Positions 23,040-32,861 of a stretch of 64,000 bases of DNA are shown one piece after another. The notes under the pieces were generated by a model. It searched no databases. It was not told the origin of the DNA and saw only the letters and a list, made by a program, of their open reading frames with translations. The stretch is from Anodontia alba. Lineage: Eukaryota > Mollusca > Bivalvia > Lucinida > Lucinidae. The stretch is taken from NCBI GenBank assembly GCA_964016985.1, contig OZ024833.1, forward strand, positions 62,554,963 to 62,618,962. The letters run 5' to 3'. Within the stretch, counting starts at the first letter, position 1. Every line of letters begins with the position of its first letter. The position numbers were made by a program, and so were the translations under genes.

Positions 23040-23410
23040 ATTTGCTTATTTTTTGGTCAAAAAATAGGGTTTGATATTTGCAAACTGTCTCGTAGGAGAC
23101 AGTTTAAATTGAATGTCAGTTATACATGTAAGTAAAATCTATAACGATTGCCTTGGAAATAAAAAAAAAAAAACACAAGCAAGAACAAAAAGTCACATTT
23201 TACTTGAGACTTTTCATATGACTTTGTTGTAGTTTACAGTCTCAGAGTTTACAGTGCTGCATATGCCCCCGAGCTCTTGCTGAAGCAGAACTTGATTTTC
23301 AACATGGGCTCAATGATCCCACTGAAAATAAAAATAAACCCCATTTTCTGGGAAAAATAAGATTAACACATTTCAGAATGTCATCTGCTAAAAATTTTAC
23401 CCAGCATACT
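23040..23410. repeat. TTAA-C repeat, interrupted
   Basis: AAAAATAGGGTTTGATATTT, AACTGTCTCGTAGGAGACAG, then after about 180 bp of other sequence AAACCCCATTTTCTGGGAAA and GTCATCTGCTAAAAATTTTA. Read as one foldback opened by an insertion that includes an A run. Confidence 0.5.
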
Positions 23411-23537
23411 ACATGTAAACAGTAAATGAACATTTAAAGGCACTGGGTACACTTGGTTCCTTTCAGCCATTTTATATCATATAAAGGGAGGGAACTCTGT
23501 TTGCTTTTTTTTTTTTTTATTCCTGAATGCCAAAAAC

Positions 23538-23625
23538 CTTCTGAAAAGGGTCTACTCTAAAAGGAAAGAATTTGCTCCCAAGGGGAGCAAATTCTTCCCT
23601 TTTAGAATAGACCCCTTTACAGAAG
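23538..23625. repeat. Foldback, 42-bp arms
   Basis: CTTCTGAAAAGGGTCTACTC ... GAATTTGCTCCC faces GGGGAGCAAATTC ... GACCCCTTTACAGAAG. A single arm of the same unit (CTTTTAGAGTAGACCCCTTT) is at about 63292-63320. Confidence 0.8.
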
Positions 23626-23729
23626 AGAGGCAAAACAAGTGTTGGGGTTGCTACCCCTGAAAGTTTATGTTGGGGAAATTTAATAAATAATGAGTTCATC
23701 TATGTCAATCAAAAAGATGTCACTCGACT

Positions 23730-24005
23730 TTCAAGCGGGATATCGTGGGTTCGAATCCCGCTCGGGTCGAGACAATTTTCAGACCATTAGTGCGCCTAGC
23801 TCATACTCGACGTGCCCTGGGTTGAGTATAAAGTGGACAGGGCGGCGCTTGGTGACAGACAGCGGCACCAAGTGTGCATGGGTGATCCATGAAAGCAAGG
23901 CTGTACAAATACATGCACATAACAATCGCCGCTGCCTCTATGTGCCTAGGGTGCCTGGTAGCGTTAAAAATCCGCACAACAACAACAACAATGTCATTGT
24001 GCATA
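23730..24005 (+). mobile_element. 5'-truncated tRNA-derived SINE
   Basis: Starts inside the tRNA part: the T-arm GGGTTCGAATCCCGC carries box B, but box A is gone. The body (GCCCTGGGTTGAGTATAAAG, GGGTGATCCATGAAAGCAAG) is unlike the other SINEs here. It ends with an ACAACAACA tail. The plus-strand frame over it is not a gene. Confidence 0.75.
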
Positions 24006-24076
24006 TATACACATGTGACATATGCAGATGCATCCTGTAGATCAGAATTTTTGTTGGCTGCCGATTGATGAATTTT

Positions 24077-24625
24077 ACCATAGCTACAGATAAGATGGGG
24101 ATATCCACATACATATAATATATTTTATTATATCTTGACGAACATTTATGTTGCGGGTACTCATTAGAAGCGCCTCACTGAGGTGCTTCTAATGAGTACC
24201 AGCAATACCATATTCGCCCTAATTACCGCACAGTCAAGCACTTTAGTAGTCTTTACATTACAGTCAGTGTACTTTTATCTATCACTTCATAAAACATATG
24301 TTGTTGGTACTCATTTGAATTGCCTCGATAAGTCGAGGCAATTCAAACGAGTACCACAACATATGCTTTTATGAAGAAAATCATAAAATGATATTGCATA
24401 AGTATCATTAAATATGCCCTTCGTAAAGTCCTCTGCTGATCTTTCTTTAAAGTGTGCCCTTTTTGGGTGGATATTTTACTACAAGTCTTAGCAGTAATTT
24501 TGAAATACTCATGTGCACAGTGCATTAATTAGGTAGAATACGGTATATGTTTTTTGGGAAATAAGAAAATTATCAATATTTTTCGGTTGAAAAATAAAAG
24601 AAGTGCCTTATTTGGAACTATGATT
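24077..24625. mobile_element. GTAC hairpin element split by a TA-3 MITE
   Basis: Ends CATAGCTACAGATAAGATG and GTGCCTTATTTGGAACTATG are inverted repeats. The hairpin at 24147-24205 is cut at its right arm by the insertion 24208-24543, after which the arm resumes as TATGTTTTTTGGGAAATAAG. Confidence 0.75.
24208..24543. mobile_element. TA-3 (pogo/Tigger-like) MITE, 336 bp
   Basis: Flanked by TA on both sides (24206-24207, 24544-24545). Ends CCATATTCGCCCTAATTACC and TTAATTAGGTAGAATACGG are inverted repeats. The centre is its own hairpin (24293-24370; CTCATTTGAATTGCCTCGA). No ORF. Confidence 0.85.
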
Positions 24626-24839
24626 CTACAATAAACAGTTGAGTGATTCTGTAAGGAGACCTGAAAGGCCCTAATAGGATGACACAAACATGCAGGCTGA
24701 TCTGGACCTTTGCCATCCGCACATGCTTTGAAGATTCATCCCCCCACCCACCCCCACGCCAATGTATTGGAAGATTCTAATTTGGATTTTAGGAATGTCT
24801 GCAGGCAATGTGATTTAGATATTTTTGGAGAAAAATAAT

Positions 24840-24906
24840 AGAACTATTTGCAAACAGTGGAGATCCTGATCAGATGTCTGATCTGGGTCTACACTGTTTG
24901 CCAGTT
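24840..24906. repeat. Isolated core hairpin
   Basis: TTTGCAAACAGTGGAGATCC ... GATCTGGGTCTACACTGTTT with a short loop. I cannot find family termini around it. Confidence 0.6.
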
Positions 24907-25107
24907 ACCCTTTTAGGGGTCTTCAGACTACAATGGACTAATGCAGCTCAATAATTACATATATTGCACAGAGAGTGCAAGAGGTTAAAGATCTATCTTA
25001 AAATAGTAATAAAAAAAACGGAAAATATTCATGAAAGGGAAAACATTTTCATTTATGTAGATTGAGTTTCATTGTCACTTTCTTTCAATATACATACATT
25101 TTCATAG

Positions 25108-25300
25108 CTCTGAACAAGGTGCTTTTGTCAACCAAAACATCTTGATAGGTTTCTTCTTTCTTCACAAAATATATGTTATGGGTACTCATTAGAAGCGGCT
25201 CCCTGAGGCACTTCTGATGATTACCAACAACATATGATTTTGTGGAGAATTAAGAAAAAATACTTATTTAGTTACCTCTCTTATCTGGAGCTATGCTTTT
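25108..25300. mobile_element. GTAC hairpin element, full length
   Basis: Ends CATAGCTCTGAACAAGGTGC and CTCTTATCTGGAGCTATG. Hairpin at 25163-25236 with decayed right arm. A shorter, damaged hairpin of the same type lies at 25682-25745. Confidence 0.75.
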
Positions 25301-25370
25301 GTATCACCTAAGTCAGGATTTGCATATTATTTTTATAGTCTGAATTTTATGCCCCAATTTTTACTTCTGT

Positions 25371-25588
25371 TTAACTCTTGTCCTGCTGAACCTGGATATA
25401 CCCTGCCTTTGCAAACAGTGTAGATCCAGATCAGTTGGCTTCTGAAGAAGCCAACTGATCAGGATCTGCACTGTTTGCCATTTAGTAGGTGAATTTATAC
25501 TGTAGCAACAAGCCAGATCAAGTAATCTGATTGGCTGAAAATTAAAAGTGGGCATGGCATCTTAATTTATTCAGCAGGACAAGGGTTT
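25371..25588. mobile_element. TTAA-A MITE, reversed
   Basis: TTAACTCTTGTCCTGCTGAA at the left, TTCAGCAGGACAAGGGTT at the right. The core hairpin at 25411-25480 is well preserved. Confidence 0.85.
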
Positions 25589-25896
25589 TTATTAACAATT
25601 CAGTAAATCAGCAGCTTTCCAGAAAAGATGAGGTATCAAAATTATTACCTATAGATGTATTTGTTATTTCTCCTTAAAAGAAAACATATATTGTGGGTAT
25701 TCATTAGAAGTGATACTGATCAGTACCCACGACATATGTTTTGATGGAGAAAAAAGCAATTATTACTATAGGGTATGAAATGTTCAAGAAATATTGCTAA
25801 AATGCCATCATAATATCAAATAGCTAGTCACTATAACTTATTATTACGATTACTGTCAATACCATAATTATTCTGAAAAATCAGACAGCTTGAATA

Positions 25897-26230
25897 CAGT
25901 CGAACCTCTTCATCTCGAACTCACACATTCGAATTACCGCTTATCTCGAAGTGAAAATCTGGTCCCTGTTTTAACACAAAACTATGACAACAGGTAACAA
26001 AATAATGTGGAAAAGAGGAGAAATTGCTCATAAGGAGCAATTTCTCCTCTTTTCCACATTATTATATATATATATTTCTAACTTCAGGAGTCAAATTACA
26101 TATTCATTTGTTAAATGTGGTTGTTCAATTTATTGTTTTTCTCACTCTCTCAACTCTGAAATGTCGAAGTACGGATATCTCGAAGTGTTTCAGTGAGTCC
26201 CTTGGAATTCGAGATAACGAGAGTCGACTG
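25897..26230. mobile_element. TA-4 (pogo/Tigger-like) MITE, copy 1
   Basis: Between TA dinucleotides (25895-25896, 26231-26232). Ends CAGTCGAACCTCTTCATCTC and GAGATAACGAGAGTCGACTG. The centre is a near-perfect hairpin, AATGTGGAAAAGAGGAGAAA to its complement, 26004-26066. A second copy is at 50291-50626. Confidence 0.85.
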
Positions 26231-26307
26231 TATTTACCATATTTATTTTAAAATTTATATCTGACCATCTGATTACTTGGTGATGTATCTAAAAATTGGT
26301 GGAGGAA

Positions 26308-26620
26308 TGGCAAACAGTGCAGACCCTGATCAAACTGCTCCAGGAGCAGTTTTATTAAGGAAGCCGTCCTAGCGGGGTACCTTTTCCCTTGTTTCCCTGA
26401 AAAAATTGGCATTTTCCTTTGTTCCCCAAAATCAAAATCTTGATTTTCTATGTTCCCTGTTCCCCAAAATTGCCTTTGTTCCCCTTTCCCATCAGTTTTA
26501 GACTTTTGTTCCCTTGTTCCCCTCAAATAAATGGCCTTATTCCCAAGGGGAAAAACCCCTGGGAGGGCCTCATTAAGGGTCTGAGCTATTTTCTCAGGTA
26601 TTTTCTGTCCCTGTATTTAG
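26308..26620. mobile_element. Core hairpin split by a 214-bp TTAA MITE
   Basis: GGCAAACAGTGCAGACCCTG ... CAGGAGCAGTTTTATTAA is cut by an insertion at 26359-26572, and the arm resumes GGGTCTGAGC. TTAA flanks the insert at 26355-26358 and 26573-26576. The insert's ends (GGAAGCCGTCCTAGCGGGG; CCCCTGGGAGGGCC) are imperfect inverted repeats and its middle repeats TTCCC/TTGTTCCCC words. Confidence 0.65.
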
Positions 26621-26689
26621 TTTAAATACAATAGTTATTCTTTTGAACAAGTCCAGTTAACTATTTTGTGATCTTTCGAAAAAAAACTG

Positions 26690-27480
26690 CTGATGGAAGG
26701 GCAAACAGTGCAGACCCTGATCAAAAAACCTTAAAGGAAAACACTCACAAACATCTACATGCACTTTAAAAGTAAGACCACAGAGAGAGGAACATTTTGC
26801 AACAAATTTCATGAAAATCAACCAAATTATTTATAAGAGAGATATAGAAGTTTTAAAATTTTGGTTGTCTGAGTCCAGAACGAGACTGTGAGTAAATGAC
26901 ATCATAATCTCACAGTTAAAAATATAAACCATTTTGATGCAAAGAGTTGCCAGTAAATGGCAAATAATAATTCCTTGTATTAATACAATGAATATCAACC
27001 TTCAAAAAGTGGAAAAAGAACAGCCTACAGCTTCAAATAAGCAGTTTTTAAATTTGGTCACATGACAAGGCTTTCAAAATGATGACCCCCATAAGCAGCC
27101 ATTTTGAAATGTTCCAAAGACCGTCTGCTCAAGCGATTTTCATGAAACTTGTTGCAAAATATTCTCTCCCCTGTTGGAAGACCTTTTCTTTTTTTTTTTT
27201 GTGAGTGTTTCCCTTTAAAATCAATTTACTCCCAGTCTAAATTGTGTGTGCAGGGCACTGGTGTAACTATATATAGTAATTGATTGGAAAAGAACATTTT
27301 TGTTTTTTAATGATCTATACAGTGTATATGGGTAATATGTTTTCCAGAGTTATTGCCACATTTATCTGTCTACTACTGTATATGCCATAAGTATTCAGAC
27401 TGACAGGCTAGAGCAAACAGTGTAAACCAAGGTCAGAAGATCCCATAGGAGAACATACAGTGAAATGGACTTGTTCAAAT
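26690..27480. other. No gene; stray core arms
   Basis: Single arms of the core hairpin occur at about 26700 and 27415. The end of a TA-5 element (AAATTTTAGGACAAGTAT) is at about 27475. Nothing coding. Confidence 0.5.
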
Positions 27481-27681
27481 TTTAGGACAAGTATAACATA
27501 ACTGCTTATCTCCACACGCGCAACACCGTGTTGTGAAAAGAAAATCATAAGGAGATCTTCCAGAGGTGGTTGCAGAGAGTCAGTTTAGGTAGCATTGAAG
27601 GTGGGTGTCAGTTGAAATGAGGCTGAAATTTTGGCATGATCACCTATATCCAAAATTGGGCCATGTAATTCAACCTCTTAT

Positions 27682-29520
27682 TAGCTCACCTGAGCACAAA
27701 GTGCTCATGGTGAGCTATTGTGGTCAGTCAATGTCTGTCGTGTGTCGTTTGTCGTCCGTCGTGCAGCGTCAACAGTTGATTTAAAAGCCTACTCCTCCTA
27801 CACCCCTAGGCCAGTTGACTTGATACTTGGTAGGAAGCATCGGGGTGACTTGTAGAACAAAAATAGTTAAAATCGTTTCGATTGGAAATCCAAGATGGCC
27901 GCCATGGCCGCCATCTTGAAAATCTATTTTTGCTTCTTCTCCTGAGCCGAAAGATCAATTGACTCCAAATTTGGTAGGAAGCATCAGGGTGACTTGTAGA
28001 TCAAAAATAGCTAAAATCTTGTCGATCGGAAATCCAAGATAGTCGCCATGGCGGCCATCTTGAAAATCTATTTTTTACTGTTTCTCTTAAACCCAAAAGC
28101 CAATTGACTCGAAACTTGGTAGGAAGCATCGGGGTGACTTGTAGATCAAAAATAGCTAAAATTGTTCGATCGGAAATCCAAGATGGCCTCCATAATCGCC
28201 AGCTTGAAAATCTATTTTTCACTTCATCCCCTGAGCGGAAAGGCCAATTGACTCCAAACTTGGTAGGAAGCATCAGGGTGACTTGTAGATCAAAAATAGC
28301 TAAAATCGTGCTGATCGGAAATCCAAGATGGCCGCCATGGTGGCCATCTTGAAAATCTTTTTTTCACTTCTTCTCCTAAACCCAAAATCCAATTGACTTG
28401 AAACTTGGTAGGAAGCATTGGGGTGACTTATACATCAAAAATGGCTAAAATCGTTCTGAGTGGAAATCCAAGATGGCAGCCATGGCGGCCATCTTGAAAA
28501 TCTATTTTTCACTTCTTCTCCTGAAATGAAAGGCTTATTGACTTTCAACTAGGTAGGTAGCATCAGGGTGACCTGTTGATCAAAAATAGCTAAAATTGTC
28601 CCTATCAGAAATCCAAAATGGCCACCATGACAGCCATCTTGAAAATCTATTTTTTGCTTCTTCTCCTGAACTGAAAGGCCATTTGACTGGAAACTTTGTA
28701 GGAAGCATTGGGGTGACTTGTAGATCTAAAATAGCTTAAATTGTTTGGATCGGAAATCCAAGATGGCTGCCATGGCGGCCATCTTGAAACTATTTTTTTC
28801 GCTTATTTTCCTGAACCAAAGGGCCAGTTGATTTGAAAATTGGTAGGAAGCATCGGGATGACTTGTAGATATAAAAATAGTGAAAATCATTCCAATCGGA
28901 AATCCAAGATGGCGGCCATCTTGAAAATCTATTTTTCCCTTCTTCTTCTGAACTGAAAGGCCAATTGACTCGAAACTTGGTAGGAAGCATCGGGGTGACT
29001 TGTAGATAAAAAATAGCTCAAATCATTGCGATAGGAAATCCCAAATTGCAGCCGTGGCGGCCATCTTGAAAATCTATTTTGAACTTTTTCTCCTGAACCA
29101 AAAGGGCAATTGACTCAAAGTTCATTGGAAGTATCGAGGTGACTTGTAGATCAACAGTAGCTAAAATCATTCTGATTGGAAATCCAAGATGGCTGCCATC
29201 TTGTTTATGTTTATTATATTTCCCTGCCACTGAGCTGTTTACATGTATAAAATCATGATTCTTCAGAAACCACTTAGCCATTTGCCACCAAATTTCACAT
29301 TGATCCTACTGTTGAAATGTGATTGAGAGTTTGTTCAAATGATCATGCTCCATTGACAGTCATGCCATATATAATATTCTTCTTCAAAATTAAGAACTGC
29401 TTAAAGGTTGCTCTTTTCATTAGCTGCGATGACAGGACTGGAAAAATGTTGCATAACATCTGCATATCTGCAGTGGCTATGTCACTCAGGTGAGCGACCC
29501 ATGGCCCGTGGGCCTCTTGT
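27682..29520 (+). mobile_element. Helentron-like (HINE-type) array element A
   Basis: Begins TAGCTCACCTGAGC and ends CTCAGGTGAGCGACCCATGG ... GGGCCTCTTGT, so the 5' GCTCACCTGAG has an inverted partner just inside the 3' end. The 3' terminus can form a hairpin (CCCATGG-CCCGTGGG). It sits between two Ts with no TSD. The body has about ten tandem units of 144-145 bp (GGTAGGAAGCATCGGGGTGA ... ATCCAAGATGGCCGCCATGG). No protein of its own. These traits fit Helentron-associated interspersed elements. Open minus-strand frames in the units arise because 144 is a multiple of three. Confidence 0.75.
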
Positions 29521-29630
29521 TTAGTTTCCCATATAACCAAACTGGAATTGTAGTCCTTTAAGCGAATACAGAACAAAAATCCTTTTTCTTCCAATACAAG
29601 GGTGGTCAGATTTTGCCGTTTTGGTGACAG

Positions 29631-30183
29631 TAGCGCTTGCACTAACTGTCAAAATCAGGTAGTCCCAGGACCTTCTAGCTCCAATATCTGGAAGTCCTGG
29701 GCCCAGTTGTTCAAAGCTAACGACGTCGTTAGTTAACGATTCGTTAAAATTTACATCGAGTGATACGCAAATATGCTGAAATTTTTTGCTGAAAAAATGT
29801 GAGTAGCTTTTGCAATGCAAAAGCTACTCACATTTTTTCAGCAAAAAATATCAGAATATTGTGTATTGAATCCGCTAAAACAGTTAACGAAATGACCCTT
29901 AACGAGCTCGTTAAGCTAACGACGCTTTGAACAACCGGGCCCTGGTGATCAAATTTTTTCACTCACTTTCAGAAATTCAACCTCAATATTCTTAAACTCT
30001 CATTTATGGAGTAAAACTACCGTTGTTAAGCTAAATAACACATAAATTCATTCTTAATTTTTGTTCTATGACTAAATGTCTTTAAAAGCTGGGAGTCCCA
30101 GACTACCTGGCATTGATTTTTGGAAGTCCCAGGGCAATTTTTGGGAGTCTCTGTCTCCCAGACTTCCCTTAATGCAAACACTG
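29631..30183. mobile_element. hAT-like MITE with 8-bp TSD
   Basis: The 8-bp direct repeat GGTGACAG flanks it (29623-29630 and 30184-30191). Ends TAGCGCTTGCACTAA and TTAATGCAAACACTG are imperfect inverted repeats. It interrupts repeat X exactly where the copy at 47.5 kb is continuous. It carries a second MITE at 29700-29941. A partial copy is at 16730-16931. Confidence 0.75.
29700..29941. mobile_element. PIF/Harbinger-like MITE, 242 bp
   Basis: Ends GGCCCAGTTGTTCAAAGC and GCTTTGAACAACCGGGCC are inverted repeats flanked by CTG (29697-29699, 29942-29944), a TSD of the size and type usual for PIF/Harbinger. The interior folds strongly (GAGTAGCTTTTGC/GCAAAAGCTACTC). Confidence 0.75.
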
Positions 30184-30607
30184 GGTGACAGACAGACATT
30201 TGTAAAACTCTAGTTCTTGGAGAGATTATACATTTTTGATTAACTACATCACCATTCAGTGAAGGTTTAACATGTAACTATTTAGTTAAAAAGAAAATAT
30301 GTTGCATTTATTTGCCATTGCCAAGAAACTAGGCATTTTATTTATGGCTGGTGTGTAAGGAGAGCGGTGGTGGCGAGTAAAAGGATAGGTGGTGATTAAG
30401 AAGAACATGGGTTTTCAACAAGGAAGAAAGAAAATAATGGCAGTAGGATTGAAAAAATAGGCTCCAGGAACACATTTGCCAAAACAGGATCAGAAATCAC
30501 AGGTACTGGTAGCCTTACAAAAACACACCTATTCCAATATATAGAAAATTTCATCTCCAAAAACTGAAAATTTTCAGATAAAAAACTGATATTTTTCATA
30601 TTTCTGC

Positions 30608-30692
30608 TCAAAACATAGATTGTGGGTACTCGTTAGAACCGCCTCGCCAAGGCGGTTCTAACGAGTACCCACAATCTACGTTTTGAGCAGAA
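30608..30692. repeat. GTAC hairpin, near-perfect
   Basis: GCTCAAAACATAGATTGTGG ... GTTAGAACCGCCTCGCC and its complement. Sub-variant with CTCGTTAGAACC, shared with 48141-48232 and 51291-51371; all three lie next to repeat X sequence or its flank. Confidence 0.85.
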
Positions 30693-30763
30693 ATAAGATC
30701 AAAGGACTGATAGTCCTAAGAGTCTGCTAGCTTGTAAAGTACTAATGGAGTGCTGTGTATCTT

Positions 30764-31083
30764 CTATGCAATTTTACACAATACATGCAAAGAAGATAGA
30801 CGACATTCCAATGCTACCAATACTATACGATAAGATGGAGCTCTATGGAATATATCAAGCATCTGGGCATTGCACTTCCTGAATAGAAGACTTTCTTTAA
30901 AAACTCTTAAATTCTGCTGGTAAGTGCATGTCCTTGACAAATCTGACCTCAAGGCCAAGTCTTGGAGAAATTTCAAACTACACTGAAAGATGATTCTGCA
31001 TGCAAAATTTCTAGCTAGGACGGACAAATACGGATGGACTCACTAATATACACTTAAATGCAGCTATGGTGACTATGTCTTGC
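30764..31083 (-). other. Unassigned downstream flank of the peptidase gene
   Basis: An 87-codon minus-strand frame (31027-30764) follows the Cys-rich ORF. I recognise no domain and no stop-free link to it, so I do not call a gene. Confidence 0.3.
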
Positions 31084-31585
31084 TCAGCGCAAGCGGGCTT
31101 GACAAAAAGGAAGATATTTGTTCAAGTTATTTTTCTTCAAACTATTAGCACATTGTTGACAGATCCATTCCTTATCCTCCACACTTTTATGTCCTAATGT
31201 ACAGAGTCTTTTCATCTCGGGCTTTAGACCCTGAATATCAAATTTAACATCAGAATGTCTGAAAAATGTTTGACAACAACTTGTACATATGTACTGGGGA
31301 CCACAAGACACCAACTTGTGAAACTGTGTGACTACAGCACTTTCTTTGTTTTTAAATTTCTTACTGCTCAAACCATCTTTTGATGTGTCACTTAACTTAA
31401 GTTTCTTATTCAGGGAGGTTTGCAATTCTTCACATATAAGGGGTGAATCAAGTAATGCGGAACCGTGTTCATTTAAGCTGTCAGCAAGCTGGGAGGAAGC
31501 ATAAGGCTGTGATGGACACAACTCAAATGAAATACATTCTTGTAAAGGAGGATAGGTAGTTATGTCACAAATTTGAAACCCAGCT
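31084..31585 (-). CDS. Cys-rich domain of a Helitron-type protein (partial)
   Basis: Reading leftward from about 31585 (no ATG; the first Met-coded start shown by simple ORF calling is a TTG at 31521) the frame runs to a stop at 31084. It contains FHKLVSCGPQYICTSC, a CxxC pair (C79, C82 counted from 31521), H89, C107 and a second CxxC (WICQQC, C121 and C124). This spacing, with a GP.Y.CTSC knuckle followed by W-I-C-x-x-C, is what I associate with the region before the replication domain in animal Helitron/PIF1-helicase proteins. The helicase and Rep parts are absent here. The upstream ORF at 31694-32431 most likely belongs to the same gene, separated by frame loss. Confidence 0.45.
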
Positions 31586-31693
31586 CATTGGTATCATTTT
31601 ATGGTCTCCCTGCAAACATGAGATATACAGAGCGAATGCAAATCAAACTGACTCACCGCTGTTGTAGTACAGGAATTATCAAAACTAAACAAT

Positions 31694-32431
31694 CTACGCA
31701 AATGTAAGGAAAATGCCAGTTATATTTGTTTTCTTTAACAAAATGTTTTTGCCATTAACATTTGGCATTCCATCTGAAGCTCTTGCATGTGACTCAAAAA
31801 GGTAGAAACAGTCACCTTGTTCCAATAATGCAATAGAAAAGCCGTTGCAAATGAAGACTGCATATGGGTTGAATGAGAAAGTCATAGCGAGTCCTGTCTC
31901 TAAATCAAGGAAAGGATACTCCACTAAGGATAAGATATTTAATTTTCCTGAAAATGTTTTTTTTTTTTTTTTTTTCACTTTCCAGGGATAATGCTGGTTG
32001 TCAAGTGAAAAATAAGATGGCAAATCACATGGCTCTAAATAGTCATGATATGTCTTGGCATTCTTTTTTGCATACTTGTATAATTTATCTCCTGCAAACA
32101 GAATTTCATTCATGTTGTTGACATTCAACTTGTTGGTACAGATCCTTTTCTGTACAGCTTTCACCAATAATACTAAACAACATGGTAGGCATTGACGCCC
32201 TCTTGAATCGGGACTAAATATCCCATCTCTTTGATGGATACTTCCTTGCAATAATACAGATGCATTTTCTTGTAGCGACACCGCCTCGTGGCTGCGAAGA
32301 AGCAGCCACGACGGTGGCGTCAAATGATAACACGTATGGAATAGAACAGAATTGTGTGTACGGACCCTTGCCATGGCCTGAAAAGTCGCAATGATTAAAG
32401 CGAATAACACCGAGTGTTTCGACTGAGACAT
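31694..32431 (-). CDS. Cysteine-peptidase-like domain, Helitron-associated
   Basis: 245 codons from ATG at 32431. Residues 62-81 read GSIHQRDGIFSPDSRGRQC: Gln67 and Cys81 fit an oxyanion Gln and nucleophile Cys. Residues 209-217 read FYLFESHAR, placing a catalytic-type His215, with Glu213 where Asp is common. This pattern matches papain-like deubiquitinase-type domains related to peptidase family C76, which in animals occur in Helitron-like proteins. Residues 1-60 have no clear domain. A run of lysines at 153-158 reflects an A/T run and may hide an indel. After codon 245 the frame breaks; homologous-looking sequence (RLFSFDNS) follows one base on. Donor-like GTGAGT (31656) and acceptor-like TTTGCAG (31610) are only 47 bp apart, so decay is likelier than splicing. 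Confidence 0.5.
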   Translation of the reverse strand: MSQSKHSVLFALIIATFQAMARVRTHNSVLFHTCYHLTPPSWLLLRSHEAVSLQENASVLLQGSIHQRDGIFSPDSRGRQCLPCCLVLLVKAVQKRICTNKLNVNNMNEILFAGDKLYKYAKKNAKTYHDYLEPCDLPSYFSLDNQHYPWKVKKKKKKTFSGKLNILSLVEYPFLDLETGLAMTFSFNPYAVFICNGFSIALLEQGDCFYLFESHARASDGMPNVNGKNILLKKTNITGIFLTFA

Positions 32432-32727
32432 GTGATGTCAGTCAGCCAATGAAAGTGCTCAGCGATACGTATCGTGTCTGGTTTCCAACCTTCTGGGTGT
32501 TGCGACTACTGTTTGTGTTGTCACACAGTTGTCGTATGACAACCAGCTTGTTTACTAGAATCTACCGGCTGTCGAACAGTTTATTTTTCGCGAGGCTACA
32601 GACATGAAAGCTTCTTTTACCTGCATTTTTGAAATTCATGGTGTGTCGCACGCGAAAAACAACAACAGATACTTGTTCAGTTCTTCAGCAAAATTCCTGA
32701 TGCCGTAAAGTGCATTTCATGTAGGCA
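32432..32727 (-). promoter_or_regulatory. Possible upstream region of the peptidase-like gene
   Basis: This unrepeated stretch has more CpG than its neighbours and a CCAAT word near the start (CAGCCAATGAAAG, plus strand about 32437-32449). No TATA box is assigned. Confidence 0.2.
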
Positions 32728-32861
32728 ACCGGTAGCACAGGAGCTTAACGTTTGCTAATTTCTACTTATAGGGCCTGTCCCTACGATTATGAAATAATCG
32801 AAGGTTCGAAGGACAGGCCCTATAAGTAGAAATTATCCAGTGTCAAGCTCCTGTGACCGGT
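32728..32861. mobile_element. MITE with long palindrome
   Basis: Ends ACCGGTAGCACAGGAGCTTA and CAAGCTCCTGTGACCGGT. Inside, AATTTCTACTTATAGGGCCT pairs with AGGCCCTATAAGTAGAAATT over more than 25 bp, loop CTACGATTATGAAATAATCG. It lies about 300 bp upstream of the peptidase-like ORF. Confidence 0.85.

Larger units (their letters stand above)
27483..30735 (+). repeat. Repeat X, interrupted copy
   Basis: Three pieces (27483-27681, 29521-29622, 30192-30735) match, in order and on the opposite strand, an unbroken copy at 47200-47835. Shared words: ACACGCGCAACACCGTGTTG, ATTCAACCTCTT, GGGTGGTC, AAACTAGG and GGCGAGTAAAAGGATAGGTG. The gaps are filled by the Helentron-like element and a hAT-like MITE. 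A third, partial copy is near 51775-51840. Its own ends and class are unclear. Confidence 0.7.

Noticed and set aside
28001..28273. Repeat peptide ORF (LPTKF, SWISD)
   Set aside because: Explained by the 144-bp unit length; no start context, no conserved domain.
27820..29180. CRISPR-like array
   Set aside because: Units are adjacent diverged repeats without unique spacers, in an animal genome.
31610..31656. Short intron joining the two peptidase-gene ORFs
   Set aside because: GTGAGT and TTTGCAG are present but only 47 bp apart, and the frame after the acceptor meets a stop; frame decay explains the break better.
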